64,000 nt of DNA. Origin: Paenibacillus phoenicis. Its GTDB lineage: Bacteria; Bacillota; Bacilli; Paenibacillales; Paenibacillaceae. The notes below the pieces were generated by a model. That model was not told the origin of the DNA. It ran no database searches and saw only the letters and a program-made list of their open reading frames with translations. Shown here in pieces: positions 9,427-18,493 of the stretch. The position numbers were made by a program, and so were the translations under genes. The stretch is from assembly GCF_034718895.1 (NCBI RefSeq), contig NZ_JAYERP010000001.1:4287001-4351000 (forward strand). The letters run 5' to 3'. Positions within the stretch are counted from its first letter, which is position 1, and every line of letters begins with the position of its first letter.

Positions 9427-10648
9427 TTATGCGGGAGCGGAAAACCAAGTGCTGCTGCTGTGCCGCGAACTGCGGGCCAGAGACTGCGAGGTCCGTCTGG
9501 TGACGATGATACCGCCGGTGGCGTACTTGGAGGAGCTTAAGGAGCTGGGGATTGAAGTTGTCAGCCTCGGCATGAAAAAAGGGGTACCGGACCCTCGGGC
9601 GATCTGCCGGCTTACCAGCTTGATTCGGCGGATGCGGCCCGATGTGGTCCATAGCCATCTGGTGCATGCGAATATTTTGGCGCGTGTCACGCGGTTGTTT
9701 GTGCGCATTCCGTTTTTGGTCTGCACTGCCCACAACGTCAACGAAGGGGGCTGGCGGCGGGAGCTGCTGTACCGGCTTACCGATCCGCTGGGGGACCTGC
9801 TGACCAATGTCAGCCAGGAAGCGGTGCGCATATATACTGAGCGCAGAATCGCGCCAGCCCGTAAAACCCGGTTGATGGAAAATGGCATCGATCTCAGCCG
9901 CTTCGCCGAGGATCCCCGACAACGCCGGCAGTTGCGGGCAGAGCTGGGGGTGGAGCAAGGGGGCGCATGTGAGGCGGAGGAACGCGGGGAGGAAGTCCGG
10001 GCCGGAACAGGTGGAGAAGGTGAACAAGCCGTTGTGGAGAGCGCGGGGCTTCCGCAGGAGCCGTTTGTCTGGCTGGCTGCCGGACGTTTCGTCCCGGAGA
10101 AGGATTACCCGGCTATGCTGCTAGCCTATGCCGAAGCGCGGCAGCGCTTTGCGAACAGCGTGCTGTGGATCGCCGGAATCGGACCGGAACGGCCGCGGAT
10201 CGAACAGCTGGCGGCGGAGCTGGGCTTATCGGCATACGTGCGCATCCTCGGCATTCGTACGGACATGCCGGCCCTGATGCAAGCCGCTGATGGATTTGTC
10301 CTGTCCTCGAAATGGGAAGGGTTGCCGATCGTACTGCTGGAGGCTTGCGCCAGCCGGCTGCCGATCGTTGCTACCGCCGTAGGCGGCAATGCCGAGGTGG
10401 TGCTGGACGGCGTAAATGGCCACCTGGTACCGGCGGCGGAGCCGGCCGCGCTGGCTCGTGCGATGGAGCAGGTGATGGCCCTGCCGCCGGAGGAGCGGCG
10501 AGCCATGGGGCAGCGCGGTTGGGAACACGCTGCGGCCCATTATGACATTTCCCGTGTCACCGGGAAATGGATTGAGCTTTACGAGCAGGCATCCGGCCGG
10601 AAGCTGCCTTCTGCCCGAATGTTGTCCAAGGAGGCGCATAAAGGATGA
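9395..10648 (+). CDS. family 4 glycosyltransferase with an acidic insert
   Basis: GT-B glycosyltransferase of 417 residues. It opens with KLLFVITGFDYAGAENQ, contains DVVHSHLVHANI in the acceptor domain, and in the donor domain LAAGRFVPEKDYP and SSKWEGLPIVLLEACAS, the EGLP-x7-E signature of family 4. Start is GTG 9395 with GGAAGGAGTGGGG upstream, inside the end of the polymerase gene. Between the two domains (about residues 183-216) lies a Gly/Glu-rich low-complexity insert not expected in the fold; it keeps the frame open. The next gene overlaps by four bases (ATGA). Confidence 0.88.
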   Translation: MKLLFVITGFDYAGAENQVLLLCRELRARDCEVRLVTMIPPVAYLEELKELGIEVVSLGMKKGVPDPRAICRLTSLIRRMRPDVVHSHLVHANILARVTRLFVRIPFLVCTAHNVNEGGWRRELLYRLTDPLGDLLTNVSQEAVRIYTERRIAPARKTRLMENGIDLSRFAEDPRQRRQLRAELGVEQGGACEAEERGEEVRAGTGGEGEQAVVESAGLPQEPFVWLAAGRFVPEKDYPAMLLAYAEARQRFANSVLWIAGIGPERPRIEQLAAELGLSAYVRILGIRTDMPALMQAADGFVLSSKWEGLPIVLLEACASRLPIVATAVGGNAEVVLDGVNGHLVPAAEPAALARAMEQVMALPPEERRAMGQRGWEHAAAHYDISRVTGKWIELYEQASGRKLPSARMLSKEAHKG

Positions 10649-11859
10649 CGCAAACGCGAAAAGCCGCTTATATCGCAACGGTATACGCCCATTTGGCGGC
10701 GTTCCATCTGCCTTTTATGCGCGATCTGCGGGTTGCCGGGTTTACCGTTCATGCCTACGCCGCCCCGGATCACGGCCGGGAAGAGGTGGACGCCGCGGGG
10801 TTTACGTGCCGGGACCTGCCGTTTAGCCGCAATCCACTGGCCCCCGGGAACGTTCGAGCCTTGCGGGAGCTCGTGGACTGGCTCAAACGGGAGCGATATG
10901 ACCTGATTCATGTGCATACGCCCAACGCAAGTGTGGTCTGCCGGGTGGCCGCCTTAATGGCAGGCCGTCCGTATCCTAAAGTCGTTTACACCGCGCACGG
11001 TTTTCATTTTTATACCGGAGCTCCTTGGTTGAACTGGCTGTTGTATTACCCGCTGGAGCGGCTCTTATCCCGGTGGACCGATATTCTCGTGACGATCAAC
11101 CGGGAGGATGCCCGGCGGGCGGCCGCCTTTCCGGTGCGTGGCCGCAGCGTCTACGTCCCCGGGGTTGGCGTAGATCTGACTTTATATTCGGACGCGGCCT
11201 TGGGGGATGGAAATCGCGAGCAGCAACGCCGCGAGTTGGGCTTAGCCCCGGACGATTTCGCCGTGCTCTGCATTGCGGAGCTGAACCGCAACAAAAATCA
11301 AGCGCAGCTGATTGAAGCGATCGCGGAGCTTCGGCGCCGAGGCGTCCCGGCCGTGCTGCTGCTGGCCGGGGTTGGCCGGGAGGAAGCGCGGTATCGGCAG
11401 CTCGCCGCGGCAGAGGCCGTGCGCTTCCTCGGCTATCGCCGCGACGTGCCGCAGCTGCTGCAAGCAGCGGACGTCCTGGCGCTCGCGTCGCGGCGTGAGG
11501 GCCTGCCCAAGGCGCTGCTGGAGGGGCTGGCCGCCGGCAAGCCGTTGGTGGCCACGGCGGTGCGCGGCAGCCGCGATCTCGTCGCCCCCGGCCGCAACGG
11601 CTACCTCGTTCCGGTTGGGGACGTGCAGGCCACCGCCGAGGCGCTCGAGCGGCTGCAGCAGGACGCCGGGCTGCGGCAGCGCATGGGCGAGTACGGCCGC
11701 AAGCTGGCGCGGCTGTACGATTTGGAGCAAATTCGCCGCGACGTGGCGGCGATGTATACGCAGCTTGGGGTGCACAAGCGGGCAGAAGCTTGGGAGGATC
11801 AGCCGCGCTTGGAAGACGCGGAGGGGGAAGGGATTTATGATCAAGCTGTTTCGGAATAA
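10645..11859 (+). CDS. family 4 glycosyltransferase (EpsD/CapM-like)
   Basis: GT-B glycosyltransferase of 404 residues. Key stretches are LIHVHTPNASVVCRVAALM, VVYTAHGFHFYTGAP (the hallmark of the EpsD/WbpX-like group), IAELNRNKNQAQLIEAIAEL, and ASRREGLPKALLEGLAAGKP with the conserved glutamates of the donor site. It starts at an ATGA overlap with the preceding gene. The 3' half is markedly GC-rich (around 11400-11760) compared with its neighbours, giving long open frames on the other strand that are not genes. It is likely to add an early sugar after the priming transferase encoded immediately downstream. Confidence 0.88.
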   Translation: MTQTRKAAYIATVYAHLAAFHLPFMRDLRVAGFTVHAYAAPDHGREEVDAAGFTCRDLPFSRNPLAPGNVRALRELVDWLKRERYDLIHVHTPNASVVCRVAALMAGRPYPKVVYTAHGFHFYTGAPWLNWLLYYPLERLLSRWTDILVTINREDARRAAAFPVRGRSVYVPGVGVDLTLYSDAALGDGNREQQRRELGLAPDDFAVLCIAELNRNKNQAQLIEAIAELRRRGVPAVLLLAGVGREEARYRQLAAAEAVRFLGYRRDVPQLLQAADVLALASRREGLPKALLEGLAAGKPLVATAVRGSRDLVAPGRNGYLVPVGDVQATAEALERLQQDAGLRQRMGEYGRKLARLYDLEQIRRDVAAMYTQLGVHKRAEAWEDQPRLEDAEGEGIYDQAVSE

Positions 11860-13258
11860 TGGGATGAAGGCGGTGCTTCTCCTTCTTGATCTGCTGGCGA
11901 TATATGCCAGCTACTGGCTTGCTGCCGGACTGCTGCCGCAAGGGAGCTGGAGCCAGCCCGGTGTGCTGGGGGATTCATCATTCGGTAGCGCCCCATGGTT
12001 AGGGATGTTAACGGTGATGACGTATTATTTTTTTAACTTATACGATTTGGCAGGACGGCGGAAGCCGGCGCAATTTCTATGGAATTTACTGCTGGCCCAG
12101 TTATTCGTCGCCGCGGAGCTGATCGTGTTCAGCTATGCGAGCAAATGGTTGAGCTTGCCTCCGCGTCTGTTGCTCTTTACATTTGCCGCCCAGTTGCTGT
12201 TATCGTTTGGCCTTCGGTTGCTGTTGTTTTACATCCAGAGCAAAGGATTTACCCGCAAAAAGACGTTGGCCGTGGTCAGCGCTGAAGCTCCTGGTGAAGA
12301 AGCGCTGCGCGGCATGTTGGAACAGGGCAAGCCCTGGTTCCGCGTTGAGCGGATTGTACGCGCGGACAGTGGAGAGGCGGGCGAAGCACTGCCGGAGCAG
12401 GCATGGGAAGGGATGGAGACGTTGCTCATCGGTCCAGGGTTGACTCCCGAAACGAAGGCAGCATGGGTTCAGGCCGCAGGGAAAAGAAATATGGAAGTGG
12501 TCATCGTTCCCGATTTTTACGAGCTGTATCTCGCCGATGCCGAGCCGCAACAAATTGGCGATTTGCTGGTGTATTCGCTGATACCGCCGCAGTTGACGCT
12601 GCCGGAGCGCCTGTTCAAGCGCCTTTTTGATCTGACGGTATTTTCGGTTTTGCTGCTTGCCGCATCCCCCGTGATGCTTGCGATGTTCCTCCTCATCCCG
12701 CTGACGTCGCGAGGGAAGGCGCTGTATGTTCAGGAGCGCATCGGGCTGCATGAAAAGCCGTTCTCGTTGTACAAGTTCCGCAGCATGGTGGATGGAGCAG
12801 AAGCCGCAACCGGCCCGGTGCTGGCCGGGCGGAACGATGCCCGGGTGACCCGGCTGGGCCAGTGGATGCGCGCCACCCGGATCGACGAGCTGCCGCAGCT
12901 GTTCAACGTGCTGCTTGGTCATATGAGCTTGGTAGGGCCGCGGCCGGAGCGGGCGTTTTTTATTAACCGGTTTAAAGAGGAACTGCCGCATTACACGTAT
13001 CGGCTGATGGTGAAGCCGGGGTTAACGGGATATGCCCAAGTGATGGCAGGGTATGCCACCACACCGTCCGACAAGCTGCGTTATGACTTGATGTACATCA
13101 AAAGATATTCGCTGCTGCTCGATCTGAAGATCCTGTTCCAGACGATCCGGGTCGTGCTTCAACGGGAGCAAGCCAAAGGCGTGGAGGCAGGCGCAGCGGC
13201 AACGTCCACGGCAGCGGGAAAGGATAGCGAAAATGCCTCCACCGGCCTCCAAATCTAA
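11837..13258 (+). CDS. polyprenyl-phosphate sugar-1-phosphate transferase (priming enzyme)
   Basis: Membrane enzyme of 473 residues that loads the first sugar-1-phosphate onto undecaprenyl phosphate. Four N-terminal hydrophobic segments and a CoA-binding-like domain are followed by one more segment (FDLTVFSVLLLAASPVML) and the catalytic PHPT domain with YKFRSMVDGAE, RIDELPQLFNVLLG, LVGPRPER and VKPGLTGYAQV. The start at ATG 11837 has GAGGGGGAAGG upstream and overlaps the preceding gene by 23 bases; ATG 11864 is possible. The reading frame runs much further upstream but there it only shadows the glycosyltransferase. This is the last gene of the plus-strand polysaccharide operon. Confidence 0.92.
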   Translation: MIKLFRNNGMKAVLLLLDLLAIYASYWLAAGLLPQGSWSQPGVLGDSSFGSAPWLGMLTVMTYYFFNLYDLAGRRKPAQFLWNLLLAQLFVAAELIVFSYASKWLSLPPRLLLFTFAAQLLLSFGLRLLLFYIQSKGFTRKKTLAVVSAEAPGEEALRGMLEQGKPWFRVERIVRADSGEAGEALPEQAWEGMETLLIGPGLTPETKAAWVQAAGKRNMEVVIVPDFYELYLADAEPQQIGDLLVYSLIPPQLTLPERLFKRLFDLTVFSVLLLAASPVMLAMFLLIPLTSRGKALYVQERIGLHEKPFSLYKFRSMVDGAEAATGPVLAGRNDARVTRLGQWMRATRIDELPQLFNVLLGHMSLVGPRPERAFFINRFKEELPHYTYRLMVKPGLTGYAQVMAGYATTPSDKLRYDLMYIKRYSLLLDLKILFQTIRVVLQREQAKGVEAGAAATSTAAGKDSENASTGLQI

Positions 13259-13262
13259 TGAA

Positions 13263-14576
13263 TTACTTGGCCGTATTGTCCGCCAGCGTTCCTGCTCCCG
13301 ATGCCAGCGCTGCCCTAGCTTGCTCCGACAAGCGGATAGGGGTTTCCGCGCCGGTAATTACGTTATCGGCAATGTGGAAGCTGCCGATTTGGTCGAGGCG
13401 GATCCCGCTTGAATCGGGGAAGGGCTGGCCTTCGCCGTTTTCGATGACGTTGCGCTCAATGACGACGCCGCCAGCCGAGCCAACGTTGGCCTCAATCGCA
13501 GCATAGAAGCTGCCGCTTCCCCCGATGGTATTGTCGGACACGGTTACATCGCCGGCATATACGGATATGGCAGAGTACATGTCCTGCGGCAGCGGGTCCT
13601 TGGGCGTAACGAGATAGCGGTTATCTCCGGAGTAGGAGTTGAGGATCCGGTTATTTTTGACGACAACGCCTGGGGCGGAGATTTTGATGCCGCGTTTGGC
13701 GGTGTGGTGGAGGATGTTCCCGGAGATGACAGAATCCGATCGCGGCGAAGAAGCAGGCGGCTGATCAAAATAGATTCCGTCCGCATCCTCTCGCGGGGTA
13801 ATATAAGAAATCAGGTTGCCTGTAATGCTGACGCGGCGGGCGATCGTGCGCCCCGGTTCGCTCCAGGCCATAATCCCCCGCGCGACGGGGGCGATTTCTC
13901 GCGCGGAGATTCCGGTGATCGTGCAGCCGAGGATATTGATGTCCAGAGTGTTGCCGTAGATCATAATGCCGGCGACGACGGTAGTGGACAACGGGTGCTG
14001 CGGATCGGCCGGCTGGTTCAAGTCCTGGATCGTACTATTCACAATTTGCACGTTCGATGATCCGCTGTGCACGCCGATCCCGCGGGTCAGCCGTGAACCG
14101 CCGTCGATCACGATGCCGTCGATGCGGACCTTGCGCCCCTGGACGGAGACGGCCTCAAAGCCGTATCGGGCTCCGCTGATCGCACGGAATTTCAGGACAG
14201 GCCGGCCCAGCCCGCGGAGGGTGACGCCGCTGCGGATCGGCAGCGGCTCGTCCAGAGCGAGCAGATACGTGCCAGGGGGGACGAGGACGGTCGTGTTATG
14301 ACCGGTGGCCGCCGCTTGCCGAAGCACGCGCAAAAAAACAGCCGTATCATCTGTGAGGCCGTCGCCTTTGGCGCCGGCCTCCTTTACGTTGAAGGTGGGA
14401 GCGGGAAAGGGGGAGTTCGCCTCCCAACGCAGCAGCAAGGCCCAACTCAAGCCCAAAATCAACAGTGCAAGGAGCAGCCACCGGCTCTGACGCCGGCGCG
14501 GATCACCGCCGCCTCGCTTCGGGCGAAGCGGGCCGTTTGGATGTGGCCAGAGAGATTTTTTACTCATTGGGCTCAT
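13263..14576 (-). CDS. membrane-anchored right-handed beta-helix protein (pectate-lyase-like)
   Basis: Protein of 437 residues with one N-terminal transmembrane segment (WLLLALLILGLSWALLL) after a short Arg-rich cytosolic stretch. The outside part opens with FNVKEAGAKGDGLTDDTAVF, the start of the pectate-lyase/GH28-type superfamily domain, followed by about ten beta-helix coils with repeats of the type V-x-I-x-x-N-x-I (for example VSITGNLISYI, SVISGNILHHT, VVIERNVIENG). No complete catalytic triad is obvious. It shares 17 bases with the LCP gene upstream, so the two are co-transcribed. A role in trimming or binding the surface polysaccharide is plausible but unproven. Its stop is four bases from that of the priming transferase. 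Confidence 0.85.
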   Translation of the reverse strand: MSPMSKKSLWPHPNGPLRPKRGGGDPRRRQSRWLLLALLILGLSWALLLRWEANSPFPAPTFNVKEAGAKGDGLTDDTAVFLRVLRQAAATGHNTTVLVPPGTYLLALDEPLPIRSGVTLRGLGRPVLKFRAISGARYGFEAVSVQGRKVRIDGIVIDGGSRLTRGIGVHSGSSNVQIVNSTIQDLNQPADPQHPLSTTVVAGIMIYGNTLDINILGCTITGISAREIAPVARGIMAWSEPGRTIARRVSITGNLISYITPREDADGIYFDQPPASSPRSDSVISGNILHHTAKRGIKISAPGVVVKNNRILNSYSGDNRYLVTPKDPLPQDMYSAISVYAGDVTVSDNTIGGSGSFYAAIEANVGSAGGVVIERNVIENGEGQPFPDSSGIRLDQIGSFHIADNVITGAETPIRLSEQARAALASGAGTLADNTAK

Positions 14577-15633
14577 CCCCCAGAAGCTGACGGGACATCT
14601 CGGACCAGGCCGTCATATTCGGAATCCAGTAGTACAGTTCAGCGCCGACCAACGGGTCCTTCGCTTTGCCGCTGCTCCCCGGAAACTGCACAAAATACAT
14701 CTCCTCGGGATCAATGCTGCGAACCATCCAGGCCAAGCTCAGCATATCGGCATCGGTCAGATTGGTGTCCAAAATGTCTTCCTTCACTTGCCGGATCAGC
14801 TCGGGCAGACGGGTCAGGTTATCCGGAACGAGCAGCCTGCGGGCAATCGCCTGCACGACCAGCGCCTGATTTCGCTGCCGGGCGTTGTCGCCGTCTTCCA
14901 GCGATTTGCGCTCGCGGACGAAATCGAGAGCCGTTTCGCCGTTCCAGTGCTGTTCTCCTGCAGGCAAAGTCCAATAATTGTAGGTCAGCTTAACGGGAGC
15001 CTCCAATTTAACGTCGATGCCGCCGATCGTATCCACGAAATGCTCAAACCCGCTGAAGTTGGTTTTGACGTAATAGTTGATGGTGCAGCGGCATAAATTG
15101 CTGACGGCCTGAATTGCGGCGAGGGTGCCGGCGTGGCTGCCTTTGCCGCGGGCTTCCGCCATGGCATGGGCATGGTTGATCTTGGTCAGTCCAATGCCGG
15201 GAAGGTTGACCTGGGTATCGCGCGGAATGGATACAAGGTTGACGGTATTGTCCTCCGGATTGACGTGGGCGAGCAACAGCACATCGGTGCGCGAAGCTTC
15301 CTCTGCCCGAGCGTCAGTGGCGAGCAGCAGCAGGTTAAAGCTGCCCCGGGCTCCGCGAATCTCCTCTGACGAAGGGGCCGCACCGGCTTTTCCTGCCGTT
15401 CCATTATCAATAACACCAGTTTGCCCAGAGCTTGAAGCTTCGTCGCCGATGCCTTCCTCCGTATCCGACAGTACATCTCTACCGGTACGCTCCGGCGTAG
15501 CCAATACCGGGATCTCGGTGCCCCGAAAATGCCGTGAAGGCTCGTATTTCAAATAGGCGGTCAGCAGTCCGAAAGCCGCAAGGAGCAGAAGAATTACCGG
15601 GATTGCCACTTTTTTGGGGATTTTGAATTTCAT
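14560..15633 (-). CDS. LytR-CpsA-Psr (LCP) family polymer-to-cell-wall ligase
   Basis: Extracytoplasmic phosphotransferase of 357 residues that moves polyprenyl-linked polymers onto peptidoglycan. One N-terminal membrane segment (VAIPVILLLLAAFGLLTAYL), a variable Ser/Gly-rich region to about residue 95, then the LCP domain: LLLLATDAR, ASRTDVLLLAHV, VSIPRDTQVNLPGIGLTKIN and LDFVRERKSLEDGDNARQRN, which hold the Arg and Asp residues that bind the lipid pyrophosphate and metal. ATG 15633 has GGAG eleven bases upstream; a GTG at 15645 is an alternative with no room for a ribosome binding site. Next to a Wzx/Wzy locus, the likely cargo is that polysaccharide. Confidence 0.92.
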   Translation of the reverse strand: MKFKIPKKVAIPVILLLLAAFGLLTAYLKYEPSRHFRGTEIPVLATPERTGRDVLSDTEEGIGDEASSSGQTGVIDNGTAGKAGAAPSSEEIRGARGSFNLLLLATDARAEEASRTDVLLLAHVNPEDNTVNLVSIPRDTQVNLPGIGLTKINHAHAMAEARGKGSHAGTLAAIQAVSNLCRCTINYYVKTNFSGFEHFVDTIGGIDVKLEAPVKLTYNYWTLPAGEQHWNGETALDFVRERKSLEDGDNARQRNQALVVQAIARRLLVPDNLTRLPELIRQVKEDILDTNLTDADMLSLAWMVRSIDPEEMYFVQFPGSSGKAKDPLVGAELYYWIPNMTAWSEMSRQLLGDEPNE

Positions 15634-15883
15634 TCGTTTTTCCACTCCGTCTCTAGCGATTCGAGTAGATCTCGTGAAAGGGTTTCATAGCAGTATATTC
15701 GTGGAAACTGAACCGTATGCTCGGAATGAAGGAATCTGCCAAGCCAGCGTCAGAGTGCGCGAATGCGTGCAAAAATGACGAAATTCCAGCATTTTACCAA
15801 GTCTATTTCGGACTAGACCTACATAAGGTGGTGGAAATGGGGCGAATGCCGATATTTTTTTAGGGAATAGGGGAGTCGAGCCG

Positions 15884-16873
15884 ATGAAAGTGCTAGTCAC
15901 GGGGGGAGCGGGGTTTATTGGGCGCCACACAGTCAAGCGGCTGGTGGAAGAGGGGGAGCAGGTGGTGGTGGTCGATACCGGGTTGCCCGGGAATCTAAGG
16001 AAAAAAGATGAGTTGGTTACATACTACGCGACGGACATTATGTCCGATGAATTGGAGTTGATCTTTGCCGAGGAACGACCGGATGCCGTTATTCACCTTG
16101 CAGCCCAAACCAGTGTCCGTCGCTCCTTGCAAAACCCAACGGCCGACGCCGAGACGAATATCCTGGGGACGATCCAACTGCTGGAGCAATGCATTCGTTT
16201 CGGAGTGCGGCGGATTGTCTTTGCGTCATCGGCCGCGGTGTACGGGAATCCAGACCATTTGCCGATCAAAGAGTCGCAACGACCGGAGCCTTTGTCTTTT
16301 TACGGTGTGTCGAAACGGGTTTCCGAGATGTATATCCAATCGTTTAGCGAGCGCTACGGGCTGGAGTATTCGATCCTTCGGTATGCCAATGTTTATGGGA
16401 TACGGGAGCGGCGTACCGGTGAGGATGGAGTGCTGACCGCGTTCGTCGAACGACTGATTGCGGGCCTTCCTCTGGAGGTGTACGGAGATGGCTCGCAGAC
16501 GCGGGATTTCGTCTATGTGAAGGATATCGCAGAGGCGAACGTGCAGGCGCTGCGATGCGCAGGCAGTCAGATTATAAATGTCAGCAGCGGGCGCGGTATC
16601 TCTATTCTGGAGGCGTTGGGGGTCTTATCGGAGATATCCGGCCGCCATGTGCTGCCGCAATTCCGTCCCGCCCAGCCGGGGGATATTGACCAGAGTGTGC
16701 TTGATAACGGCAAAGTTCGGGAGATCCTCTGGTGGGAGCCGCGATATTCGCTATATAATGGATTAGTAGAGATGATGGAATTCGAAATGGAAGCGAGAAA
16801 AAATCCACTGCTCATCCAGCGAACCAACTACAGTGAACCATCGGTCTTCTTTTTTGGGGGGAGCCTCGGATAA
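15884..16873 (+). CDS. NAD-dependent nucleotide-sugar epimerase (GalE-like SDR)
   Basis: Extended short-chain dehydrogenase of 329 residues. NAD site TGGAGFIG at residue 7, catalytic SSAAVYG and the Y-x3-K pair in YGVSKRVSE, and a C-terminal substrate domain. The sequence resembles UDP-glucose/UDP-GlcNAc 4-epimerases of Gram-positive bacteria. GGGGAG lies eight bases before the ATG. It sits at the end of the polysaccharide locus, divergent from the LCP gene, and would provide galactose-type donors. The C-terminal 30 residues are Lys/Ser-rich and not typical of the fold. Confidence 0.88.
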   Translation: MKVLVTGGAGFIGRHTVKRLVEEGEQVVVVDTGLPGNLRKKDELVTYYATDIMSDELELIFAEERPDAVIHLAAQTSVRRSLQNPTADAETNILGTIQLLEQCIRFGVRRIVFASSAAVYGNPDHLPIKESQRPEPLSFYGVSKRVSEMYIQSFSERYGLEYSILRYANVYGIRERRTGEDGVLTAFVERLIAGLPLEVYGDGSQTRDFVYVKDIAEANVQALRCAGSQIINVSSGRGISILEALGVLSEISGRHVLPQFRPAQPGDIDQSVLDNGKVREILWWEPRYSLYNGLVEMMEFEMEARKNPLLIQRTNYSEPSVFFFGGSLG

Positions 16874-16898
16874 ACGACGCCCGCAGCCCCCTCCTCTG

Positions 16899-16907
16899 TG
16901 ATATGAT
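16899..16907 (+). promoter_or_regulatory. possible extended -10 promoter element
   Basis: TG-A-TATGAT, an extended -10 motif, lies about 95 bases before the DUF4129 gene. There is no good -35 at the usual distance, so the call is weak. Confidence 0.3.
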
Positions 16908-17000
16908 GAATCTAGAAGAAGGAGAGCTTTTCGTTCGGATAGGTGTCGGAATAGGGTCCGGAGCCGGCCATCGGAGGAACATATCGGGAGGGATGACGGG

Positions 17001-18398
17001 ATGAACGACAAGGGCGAATACGCAGACCCGCATCAAAATGAATCCGCTTACCTGGTGCAGGCTCTGCGATTTGGCCTCACCTGCCTGATGGAATACGTGC
17101 TGCTGCTGCCGGCATGGATCTTGTTCGCGTCGTTCCTTCGGCCGCCGGAGCTTCCGGTCGCGGGACTTGGCCTGCTGCCGTTGCTCTCGCTGGCCGGCGT
17201 CCTGCTTGGCACCCGGCTGCGTAAGCTGTGGCAGCGCGGGGCTGCGGCCCTCGCCTTTGGCGCGGTGTATACCGCGGCCGCCTTCGCTTGGGCGGGGGGC
17301 GCGAGCGCGCTTGGCTTCGGTAACGCCGCATCGGCCGGCCAGACGCCCGCGCTAGCCTCCACCGTCGTTGCGCTGTTGCAAACGGTGGCGCTGTTTGCCG
17401 CCGGGGTGTTTTGCTCGCTGCAAGGGCTGACGGTTCGGAATCGCCAGCGCCATTTTCGGCTGTACTGGGTTGGGCTTGGCCTCTATTTCTTAGCGGGAAT
17501 CTTCTTCCCGCGAATCGAAGCGCTTCAAGCGACGGTCCCGCTCATCACCTGGGCCGGCGTAATCAACTTGGCCACGGCTCTGTTCGTGACGAACCATCAG
17601 TTTCTGTGCTACAGTTCGCAATCCGGTGACTCGGGAGAGCGGCTGCCTGCTGGTCTCCGCCGCCATAACCGCTTATTTGTCGGCGTGATCGTTGTTGCCG
17701 CTTTGTTGCTGGCGGCCGGCGTTGGTCGCTGGATCGGCAGCCTGCTGTGGAGATTGCTTCAAGCGATCGTGCGTTGGTTAACCCGTCCGCAGGAGCCTGT
17801 GCTTCCGCCGACGGAAGAGCCGGAAGCGGTAACTCCGCCGCAGGAGCCGATGCTGCCAGCGGAACCCCAAGAACCGGGGTTGCTGTCGGAAATTTTGAAC
17901 TATGCGTTTTATGTGTTTGGCGGCTTGCTCCTGGCGGCACTGCTGGGCTTCGTCCTGTATTGGCTGTATAAGAACGCCGGGGGTTACTGGCGCAAAGCGA
18001 TCAGTCGCCTGCTCAACTTGCTGCGCCGGGAAAGCGCCGCGCCGGAGCCAGCTGCTTACCGCGACGAGGAGACGAGTTTATTGACTTGGGAATCGGCACT
18101 GCAAGGCTGGCGCAGGATTGGCGCCCGCCTGCTGCGTACCGGGAAGCCAGCCGAACGTTGGGAGGACATGAGGGATAACCGAGAGCGCGTCCGCTTTTTG
18201 TACCGACTATTTTTGCGGAAGGAACGTCAGCGGGGGGTCTCGCTCAAGCCCTATTTGACCCCAAAGGAATTGGTGGAAGAGATCAAGCTGGAAGCTGCAG
18301 TTGATCCGTTGCTCCAACTGTACTATGAAACGAGGTATGGGGAAGAGCTGCCGGGAGACGAGGAGGTGGCGGAGCTGCGGCGGCGCCTTGCGCGGTAA
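17001..18398 (+). CDS. DUF4129-domain membrane protein
   Basis: Membrane protein of 465 residues. Six hydrophobic segments lie before residue 250, then a Pro/Glu-rich linker (about 265-295, repeats of PQEP), one more membrane segment (YAFYVFGGLLLAALLGFVLYW) and a cytosolic C-terminal DUF4129 domain ending with LYRLFLRKER, LTPKELVEE and YYETRYGEE. In other bacilli this domain is usually found with transglutaminase-like proteins; none is next to it here, so it stands alone between the epimerase and a CNNM-type gene. Function is not known. Start ATG 17001 follows GGGAGG. A bidirectional terminator follows at 18446. Confidence 0.8.
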   Translation: MNDKGEYADPHQNESAYLVQALRFGLTCLMEYVLLLPAWILFASFLRPPELPVAGLGLLPLLSLAGVLLGTRLRKLWQRGAAALAFGAVYTAAAFAWAGGASALGFGNAASAGQTPALASTVVALLQTVALFAAGVFCSLQGLTVRNRQRHFRLYWVGLGLYFLAGIFFPRIEALQATVPLITWAGVINLATALFVTNHQFLCYSSQSGDSGERLPAGLRRHNRLFVGVIVVAALLLAAGVGRWIGSLLWRLLQAIVRWLTRPQEPVLPPTEEPEAVTPPQEPMLPAEPQEPGLLSEILNYAFYVFGGLLLAALLGFVLYWLYKNAGGYWRKAISRLLNLLRRESAAPEPAAYRDEETSLLTWESALQGWRRIGARLLRTGKPAERWEDMRDNRERVRFLYRLFLRKERQRGVSLKPYLTPKELVEEIKLEAAVDPLLQLYYETRYGEELPGDEEVAELRRRLAR

Positions 18399-18445
18399 GG
18401 CGAAGCAGGTGTGCTCCGGATCGACCTAGCGGTTAGACGCAAAAA

Positions 18446-18491
18446 ACGCGAGCCTGCAGAGATTTACTCTGCTTGCTCGCGTTCTTTTTTT
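18446..18491. terminator. bidirectional rho-independent terminator
   Basis: ACGCGAGC (18446-18453) pairs with GCTCGCGT (18475-18482), extended inside by GCAGAG/CTCTGC, followed by seven T. An A-run on the other side lets it also serve the convergent minus-strand CNNM gene. Confidence 0.85.
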
Positions 18492-18493
18492 CA

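Noticed and set aside
11312-11836. Upstream extension of the priming transferase frame
   Set aside because: It overlaps the glycosyltransferase gene completely and encodes Arg/Ser/Cys-rich text; the ribosome site at 11837 sets the start.
11096-11941. 281-codon minus-strand open frame in the GC-rich glycosyltransferase region
   Set aside because: Pro/Arg/Ala-rich composition typical of an antisense frame in high-GC DNA.
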